From assembly GCA_009840695.1 (NCBI GenBank), contig VXNG01000042.1, positions 1 through 11,543 on the forward strand: a stretch of 11,543 bases of DNA, in the 5' to 3' direction. The position numbers and the translations under genes were made by a program. Positions 7,960-11,543 of this stretch are shown here, in pieces. The DNA is from Acidimicrobiaceae bacterium (GTDB taxonomy: Bacteria > Actinomycetota > Acidimicrobiia > Acidimicrobiales > Aldehydirespiratoraceae). A model generated the notes under the pieces. That model was not told where the DNA came from, ran no database searches, and saw only the letters and a list, made by a program, of their open reading frames with translations. The number at the start of each line of letters is the position of its first letter. The first letter of the stretch is position 1.

Positions 7960-8019
7960 CCTCTTCTACGGGCGGGAGACTGGGTGAAAGACCGCACGGA
8001 GTCGAGGCAAGTAGACAGC

Positions 8020-9924
8020 ATGTTCGAATCAAGTCCACACACGCCGCGTCGCATCCGTTCGCGGACCGTCATTGCTGCTGCCTTGGCCTTAGCGCTGATC
8101 ACGGCCGCATGCGGCGAGGACGATCCGATTACCGCACCCGCGACTTCGCCGGTGACGACTTCGGCTGCCCTGCCGACCACGACCACATCGGACACTCCTC
8201 CGACCACGACCACCGCCTCGGCGGCTGAACCCGAGCCCGGGGACGCGGCGGTGGACGAGTCGAGCACGAGCGCGACCACCGCGCCCGACCCGTCGGAGGG
8301 CGCCGCCCCGTCCGACGAGGGCCCGAGCGGCGAGCTTCTCTGGTCGGATGTGTTTGACGACTCGAGCGCCTCTGCTCAGGCCTGCATTCGTGAGTCGTTG
8401 GGGGAGGCGGACCTGGACGGGGCGCTGGCCCGGCCTGTCACTTCCGATGACTTCCCGACCGATGACGACATGTCGATACTGGCCTGCATCGGTCCAGAGC
8501 ACGCTCGCGACGTGGTCCTGTCCGGCCTGGTCTGGTCCATGCAGACCGAAACCGGGATCATGATCGGCGCCGAGGAGATGGCCTGCCTTCGGGAGTCGAT
8601 GGCCGACATCGACGTGATTGGCATGGTCGAGTCCTCAGATGATTCAGGCGCGATTGCGTTGCTGGGCGCCTTCGGGCGGTGCCTGGGAGACGCGTTCATC
8701 TCGCTCATGCTCGTGGACTCCGGTGTGGATTTCGAGGACTTGAGCGACGGCGAGAAGGCCTGCCTGCGGGAACGGCAGGCTGGAGTGGACTGGGACGGCT
8801 TGACCGGCGACCCCGAAGCCAGCTTCGAAGTGCTCTTTGAATTGTCTCTCGGCATGTTCGAATGCCTGCCCGAGCTCGACTTCGACGGGGCATCGCCCGC
8901 CGAGGCCCCGGTCGGCGTTGATGACGATCATGCCAACTCGCCGGAGAGGACCACCTCGGCCGCCGTGGTGGGCATACCCGCCGGGGGGTCGCTGGAATAC
9001 GACGGCGACGTCGACTTCTTCGTGTTCGATGCCGTCGAGGGCGAGTTCTATGAGTTGAGCGTGGAGCCGGGGACGTTGGAGGATCCGACGGTCGCGCTGT
9101 ACGACGCCGACGGAATGTGGCTGGACTATGACGACGACTCGGGAGGCGCGCTCGCACCCCGTCTGTACTGGTCCGCGGACGGTACGGGCCCGTTCTATGT
9201 GGAGGTGGGAGGCTTCGGCACCGGGTCATACAACTTGGCGATCGCCGTTTCCGACGTGGAGGACGACCACGCCGACTCCTCAGCGGGGGCCACTGCGGCG
9301 GCGGTGGGCGAGGCGGTCCGGGGGATGTTGCACTATGGCGGCGACATCGACTTCTTCGTGTTCGATGCCCTCGAGAGCGAGCGTTACGAGCTGTACGTGG
9401 AGCCGGGGACGTTGGAGGATCCGACGGTCACTCTGTATGACGCCGACGGAATGTGGCTGGACTTTGACGACGACTCGGGAGGCGCGCTGGCGCCGCTTGT
9501 GTACTGGGAGGCGCCGAGCGCGGGCTCTGTCTATGTGGAGGTGGGCGGCTACGGCTCTGGCTCTTACACGTTGACGATCGCCGTTTCCGATGTCGAGGAC
9601 GACCACGCCGACTCCTCAGCGGGGGCCACTGCGGCGGCGGTGGGCGAGGCGGTCCGGGGGATGTTGCACTATGGCGGCGACATCGACTTCTTCGTGTTCG
9701 ATGCCCTCGAGAGCGAGCGTTACGAGCTGTACGTGGAGCCGGGGACGTTGGAGGATCCGACGGTCACTCTGTATGACGCCGACGGAATGTGGCTGGACCA
9801 CGACGACGATTCGGGAGGGTCGCTGGCGCCTCGCATCTACTTGCGGGCTGCAAGCACCGGCCCGCTCTATGTGGAGGTCGGGGGCTACGGCACCGGGTCC
9901 TACACCTTGATGATCACACGCTGA
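8020..9924 (+). CDS. Predicted lipoprotein: Thr-rich tether, three Cys-pair repeats, three PPC-like domains
   Basis: 634 residues, not a recognised whole-protein family. Signal: basic n-region (RRIRSR), hydrophobic core (17-30) and C31 as probable lipid site (ITAAC). Residues 35-105 are a Thr/Ser/Pro/Ala/acidic tether, suited to crossing the cell wall. Residues 106-290 hold three repeats of about 60 residues, each opening with AC(I/L)RE and with a second cysteine 32-34 residues later (C122/C156, C189/C221, C248/C282). Residues 301-634 are three 112-residue units beginning DDHA(N/D)S and containing a DVDFFVFDA or DIDFFVFDA strand, VEPGTLEDPTV.LYDADG, an acidic DDDSGG loop, YVEVGG and GSY.L. 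These resemble bacterial pre-peptidase C-terminal (PPC) beta-sandwich domains; no protease domain is present. Units 2 and 3 share 204 identical bases. ATG 8020 gives a typical signal length; GTG 7984, with GGGAG five bases upstream, is a real alternative adding 12 residues. An adhesive or ligand-binding surface role is a guess. Confidence 0.85.
   Translation: MFESSPHTPRRIRSRTVIAAALALALITAACGEDDPITAPATSPVTTSAALPTTTTSDTPPTTTTASAAEPEPGDAAVDESSTSATTAPDPSEGAAPSDEGPSGELLWSDVFDDSSASAQACIRESLGEADLDGALARPVTSDDFPTDDDMSILACIGPEHARDVVLSGLVWSMQTETGIMIGAEEMACLRESMADIDVIGMVESSDDSGAIALLGAFGRCLGDAFISLMLVDSGVDFEDLSDGEKACLRERQAGVDWDGLTGDPEASFEVLFELSLGMFECLPELDFDGASPAEAPVGVDDDHANSPERTTSAAVVGIPAGGSLEYDGDVDFFVFDAVEGEFYELSVEPGTLEDPTVALYDADGMWLDYDDDSGGALAPRLYWSADGTGPFYVEVGGFGTGSYNLAIAVSDVEDDHADSSAGATAAAVGEAVRGMLHYGGDIDFFVFDALESERYELYVEPGTLEDPTVTLYDADGMWLDFDDDSGGALAPLVYWEAPSAGSVYVEVGGYGSGSYTLTIAVSDVEDDHADSSAGATAAAVGEAVRGMLHYGGDIDFFVFDALESERYELYVEPGTLEDPTVTLYDADGMWLDHDDDSGGSLAPRIYLRAASTGPLYVEVGGYGTGSYTLMITR
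8920..9924 (+). repeat. Three tandem 336-bp coding repeats (PPC-like units)
   Basis: Units begin at 8920, 9256 and 9592, exactly 336 bp (112 codons) apart, all in the reading frame of the lipoprotein. The second and third are identical from 9259-9462 to 9595-9798, 204 bp without a mismatch. The first is diverged but keeps a 33-bp identical block (9061-9093) and a 24-bp block (9103-9126) in register. Confidence 0.95.
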
Positions 9925-9947
9925 GAGGGGCGGCAACCGGCGGCCTC

Positions 9948-9955
9948 GGTAGCCT
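9948..9955 (+). promoter_or_regulatory. Candidate -10 box, leaderless start of small ORF 9963
   Basis: GGTAGCCT holds the TANNNT-type hexamer TAGCCT (9950-9955), followed by 7 nt and then the ATG at 9963. The transcript would start at or one base before the start codon, matching the absence of a Shine-Dalgarno sequence. Confidence 0.5.
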
Positions 9956-9962
9956 CAGTCAG

Positions 9963-10124
9963 ATGGATCGGCCAGCCCCTGACCCGCGCAAGCTGCTGGA
10001 CCACTGGGAGGAGTGGGAGCGGGGCGAGACCCCGCCGGGCCGGGTGATGAGCGACCTCAAGACCGGTGGCCTGCGGGAGCTTCTCCGTGACCTGGCCGCG
10101 GCCGGGGGCGGCGAAGAAACCTGA
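9963..10124 (+). CDS. Conserved-looking 53-residue small protein, function unknown
   Basis: 53 residues beginning MDRPAPDPRKLLDHWEEWE, followed by RGETPPGRVMSDLKTGGLRE and LLRDLAAAGG. The Leu/Trp-rich, charged first helix, the PGR turn and the LKTGGL.ELL helix give a coherent small soluble protein. I recall similar short actinobacterial proteins of the pattern DPR.LL..W..WERGE.TPGRV...LKT.GL..LL, but cannot verify this without a search. The frame is open much further upstream through the lipoprotein gene; ATG 9963 is chosen because the sequence before it belongs to that gene in another frame and because a TAGCCT -10 box lies 7 nt ahead, implying leaderless translation. No signal peptide, membrane span or cysteine. 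The Nudix gene starts 98 bp downstream, after a possible hairpin. Confidence 0.7.
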   Translation: MDRPAPDPRKLLDHWEEWERGETPPGRVMSDLKTGGLRELLRDLAAAGGGEET

Positions 10125-10156
10125 CCGACTCGACCACACCGACCGCGGCGGTCTTC

Positions 10157-10191
10157 GATCCGCCGCCGGCCCCGGCTGGAAGGGGCGGATC
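10157..10191 (+). terminator. Possible hairpin between small ORF and Nudix gene
   Basis: GATCCGCC (10157-10164) pairs with GGCGGATC (10184-10191) across a 19-nt loop that can itself fold (GCCGG with CCGGC). It lies 32 bp after the small ORF and has no T-tract. It may terminate that transcript or be chance in GC-rich sequence. Confidence 0.35.
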
Positions 10192-10210
10192 CCAGCACAT
10201 ACCCCGTCCA

Positions 10211-10216
10211 GACAAT
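10211..10216 (+). promoter_or_regulatory. Candidate -10 box, leaderless start of Nudix gene
   Basis: GACAAT keeps four of six TATAAT bases and is followed by exactly 6 nt and the ATG at 10223. The gene has no Shine-Dalgarno sequence, which fits a leaderless transcript. No -35 box is evident. Confidence 0.35.
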
Positions 10217-10222
10217 GCCCGG

Positions 10223-10870
10223 ATGGGCGGACCGCCGCCCTGGGCCGGGCTTCCGGAGCGTCGTCGCCGCCCGAGCCTGGAACAGGTGCTGCAGGCGGTC
10301 ACCGACACCCCGCCCGGGTTCGTCCCCTCACCGGCGACGGCCCTGCCGGGGTCGGCGCCCTCCGCGGTGCTGGTGCTGCTATACGAGCATCAGAGAGAGC
10401 CCTGGGTGGTGCTCACCAGACGCTCCTGGCACCTCCGGCACCACGCCGGTGAAGTCTCGTTCCCCGGCGGCAGGCGCGAGCCGGGCGATGCCGACTTGTG
10501 GGCCACCGCCCTGCGGGAGGCGACCGAGGAGATCGCTCTGGATCCTGCCAGCGTGGCCCGGATCGGCCGGCTCGACAGCTTCGTCACCGTCGGATCCCGG
10601 TCGCTGGTGTGCCCGTTCGTGGCCACCGTCGACCGGCGGCCTGAGCTGGTGCCCGACCCGGTCGAGGTGGAACAGGTGCTGCACGTCGCGCTGGCCGAGC
10701 TGACCGGCTCCGAGGCATGGCGAGAGGAGATCTGGTCGCTGGGTGAAGCCTTCGGCGGGGATCGCGCCATGACCTTCTTCGAGCTCCACGGCGACACCGT
10801 CTGGGGAGCGACCGCGGCTGTGCTGCGCCGGCTGCTGTCGATTGCCACCGTGGGAGTCGACGCCGGGTAG
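10223..10870 (+). CDS. Nudix hydrolase, CoA pyrophosphatase (NudL/YeaB)-like
   Basis: 215 residues. The segment VVLTRRSWHLRHHAGEVSFPGG (62-83) is the UPF0035-type signature that precedes the Nudix box in CoA pyrophosphatases (E. coli NudL, yeast Pcd1). The box follows as GGRREPGDADLWATALREATEEIAL (82-106), with the metal-binding REATEE core (98-103). The ending VWGATAAVLRRLL (193-205) is also usual for this subgroup. Such enzymes split CoA or oxidised CoA to 4'-phosphopantetheine and 3',5'-ADP in the cytoplasm; the substrate here is inferred from the signature only. ATG 10223 is the first possible start in the frame and lacks a Shine-Dalgarno; a GACAAT box 6 nt ahead suggests leaderless translation. 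The N-terminal 45 residues are Pro/Arg-rich and may be partly disordered. guaB3 begins about 95 bp downstream. Confidence 0.9.
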   Translation: MGGPPPWAGLPERRRRPSLEQVLQAVTDTPPGFVPSPATALPGSAPSAVLVLLYEHQREPWVVLTRRSWHLRHHAGEVSFPGGRREPGDADLWATALREATEEIALDPASVARIGRLDSFVTVGSRSLVCPFVATVDRRPELVPDPVEVEQVLHVALAELTGSEAWREEIWSLGEAFGGDRAMTFFELHGDTVWGATAAVLRRLLSIATVGVDAG

Positions 10871-10873
10871 GCT
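10866..10873 (+). promoter_or_regulatory. Candidate -10 box of the guaB3 transcript
   Basis: GGTAGGCT holds TAGGCT (10868-10873), overlapping the stop codon of the Nudix gene. The expected transcription start, 7 nt later at 10880, coincides with the GTG of a 30-codon upstream ORF. A TTGCCA (10842-10847) lies upstream, but its 20-bp spacing is long for a -35. Confidence 0.45.
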
Positions 10874-10879
10874 CGTCCG

Positions 10880-10972
10880 GTGACCGGCTTCCGGCGCCTC
10901 GGTCTCTTGGTTCCCAGCCCTATGAGCGAACCCGTACGAAGGTCGCAGTGCCGGGGGAGCTTCGATGGCTGA
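10880..10972 (+). CDS. Possible leaderless upstream ORF (30 codons) ahead of guaB3
   Basis: GTG 10880 opens a 30-codon frame (start VTGFRRLGLLVPSPMSEP, one cysteine near the end) that stops at 10970-10972, overlapping the guaB3 start in ATGGCTGA (10965-10972). It begins exactly where transcription from the TAGGCT box is expected, so it could be translated as a leaderless leader peptide, with termination on top of the guaB3 start coupling the two. The peptide has no recognisable domain, and in GC-rich DNA a frame of this size can arise by chance. No ribosome data are available. Confidence 0.3.
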   Translation: MTGFRRLGLLVPSPMSEPVRRSQCRGSFDG

Positions 10973-11543
10973 GGTCGAGATCGGGCTAGGCAAGTCCGGT
11001 CGCCGCGCCTACCGGCTCGACGAGATCGCCATCATCCCCAGCCGGCGCACTCGCGACCTCTCCGATGTGGACATCTCCTGGCAGATCGACGCCTACCGCT
11101 TCGACATCCCGGTGCTGGCCGCCGCGACCGACAGCGTGACCAGCCCGGCCACCGCGGTGCGGATGGGAGAGCTCGGAGGAGTGGGAGTGCTCGACCTGGA
11201 GGGCATCTGGACCCGTTGCGAGGACCCCACCGCTGACCTGGCCGAGCTGGCCGCCGCGCCGCTGGATGCGGCCACGGCCCGCCTGCGGGAGCTGTACGCC
11301 CGGCCCGTCCGGCCCGAGCTGGTGGCCGCCCGCATTTCGGAGATCGCCGCCGCCGGGGTGCGAACCGCCGGCCGGGTCAGGCCCCAACGGGCCGAGGAAC
11401 TCGCCCCCCACGCCATTGCCGCCGACATCAACCTGCTCGTCATCTCGGGAACGATCGTCTCGGCCGAGCACGTCTCCTCCGCGGGCGATCCGCTCAACCT
11501 CAAGACGTTCATCCGGCGCATGCAGACGCCGGTCATCGTCGGG
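10965..11543 (+). CDS. guaB3: GuaB3-family IMP dehydrogenase-related protein, 3'-truncated by the window edge
   Basis: 193 codons are visible and the frame is open to the last base; family members have roughly 370-390 residues, so about half is present. The start MAEVEIGLGKSGRRAYRLDEIAIIPSRRTRD follows the GuaB3 pattern (VEIG.G...RR.Y.LDDI.IVPSRRTR), continued by WQIDAYRFDIPVLAAATDSVTSP and LGGVGVLDLEGIWTR. GuaB3 proteins share the TIM-barrel fold of IMP dehydrogenase but lack the CBS insert, as here. The catalytic cysteine loop is beyond the window. The true activity of actinobacterial GuaB3 is not certain from sequence: IMPDH paralogues or GMP-reductase-like activity have been discussed. 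ATG 10965 has GGGGAG (10954-10959) five bases ahead. A possible 30-codon uORF overlaps the start by 8 bp. In mycobacteria guaB3 also lies downstream of the groES-groEL1 region, which supports the call. Confidence 0.93.
   Translation, partial: MAEVEIGLGKSGRRAYRLDEIAIIPSRRTRDLSDVDISWQIDAYRFDIPVLAAATDSVTSPATAVRMGELGGVGVLDLEGIWTRCEDPTADLAELAAAPLDAATARLRELYARPVRPELVAARISEIAAAGVRTAGRVRPQRAEELAPHAIAADINLLVISGTIVSAEHVSSAGDPLNLKTFIRRMQTPVIVG

Noticed and set aside
7882..8019. Longer N-terminus of the large lipoprotein from ATG 7882
   Set aside because: It overlaps the divergent antitoxin gene and operator and would bury the signal peptide 60 residues in. GTG 7984 remains a possible alternative and is noted in the gene entry.
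8920..9924. CRISPR-like or mobile repeat
   Set aside because: The repeats are long (336 bp), in frame and encode beta-sandwich units; there are no short repeats with unique spacers and no terminal inverted repeats.
9616..9936. Minus-strand frames of 106 and 108 codons inside the repeats (also 9280-9606)
   Set aside because: They are two copies of the same antisense frame created by the 336-bp duplication, with no ribosome site or family resemblance.
10986..11536. Minus-strand frames opposite guaB3
   Set aside because: The plus-strand frame from 10965 is an unmistakable GuaB3 N-terminal half that runs off the window; the antisense frames are shadows.

Overview
The window reads as ordinary high-GC chromosome of an actinobacterium, most likely of the class Acidimicrobiia; the class is an inference. 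The order alr – tsaE – tsaB – tsaD – groES – groEL, followed after a few genes by guaB3, resembles the order known from mycobacteria and other Actinomycetota. GuaB3 is a typical actinobacterial protein, and several genes lack a Shine-Dalgarno sequence but have a TANNNT-type -10 box 5-7 nt before the start codon, the leaderless layout common in that phylum. No rRNA, tRNA, IS element, phage gene or CRISPR array is visible.

Left part (1-4101, + strand): the 3' part of alanine racemase, a P1/DmpA-type self-cleaving peptidase, and three genes for the tRNA threonylcarbamoyladenosine (t6A) pathway: tsaE, tsaB and tsaD. They are tightly packed; tsaE and tsaB overlap by 7 bp and tsaB and tsaD lie 9 bp apart. 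The rimI acetyltransferase often found between tsaB and tsaD in actinobacteria is absent.

Chaperonin operon (4120-6256): a promoter overlapped by a perfect 9-N9-9 CIRCE palindrome, then groES and groEL, closed by a 12-bp GC-rich terminator hairpin. This implies HrcA-type heat-shock repression.

Accessory stretch (6257-10222): between the chaperonin operon and the Nudix/guaB3 genes lie a lipoprotein built from two copies of an undescribed ~100-residue unit, a minus-strand VapB/VapC-type toxin-antitoxin pair, and a 634-residue lipoprotein. The latter has a Thr-rich tether, three Cys-pair repeats and three PPC-like beta-sandwich repeats, two of which share 204 identical bases. A 53-residue conserved-looking small protein follows. 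The two lipoproteins and the toxin-antitoxin pair are the least explained part of the window.

Right end (10223-11543): a Nudix hydrolase resembling CoA pyrophosphatases, then the 5' half of guaB3, preceded by a possible leaderless 30-codon upstream ORF whose stop codon overlaps the guaB3 start. I see no clear new multi-gene system. The best leads are the uORF-guaB3 arrangement, the recurrent leaderless -10 boxes, the possible CTG start of the toxin and the two cysteine-paired lipoproteins.
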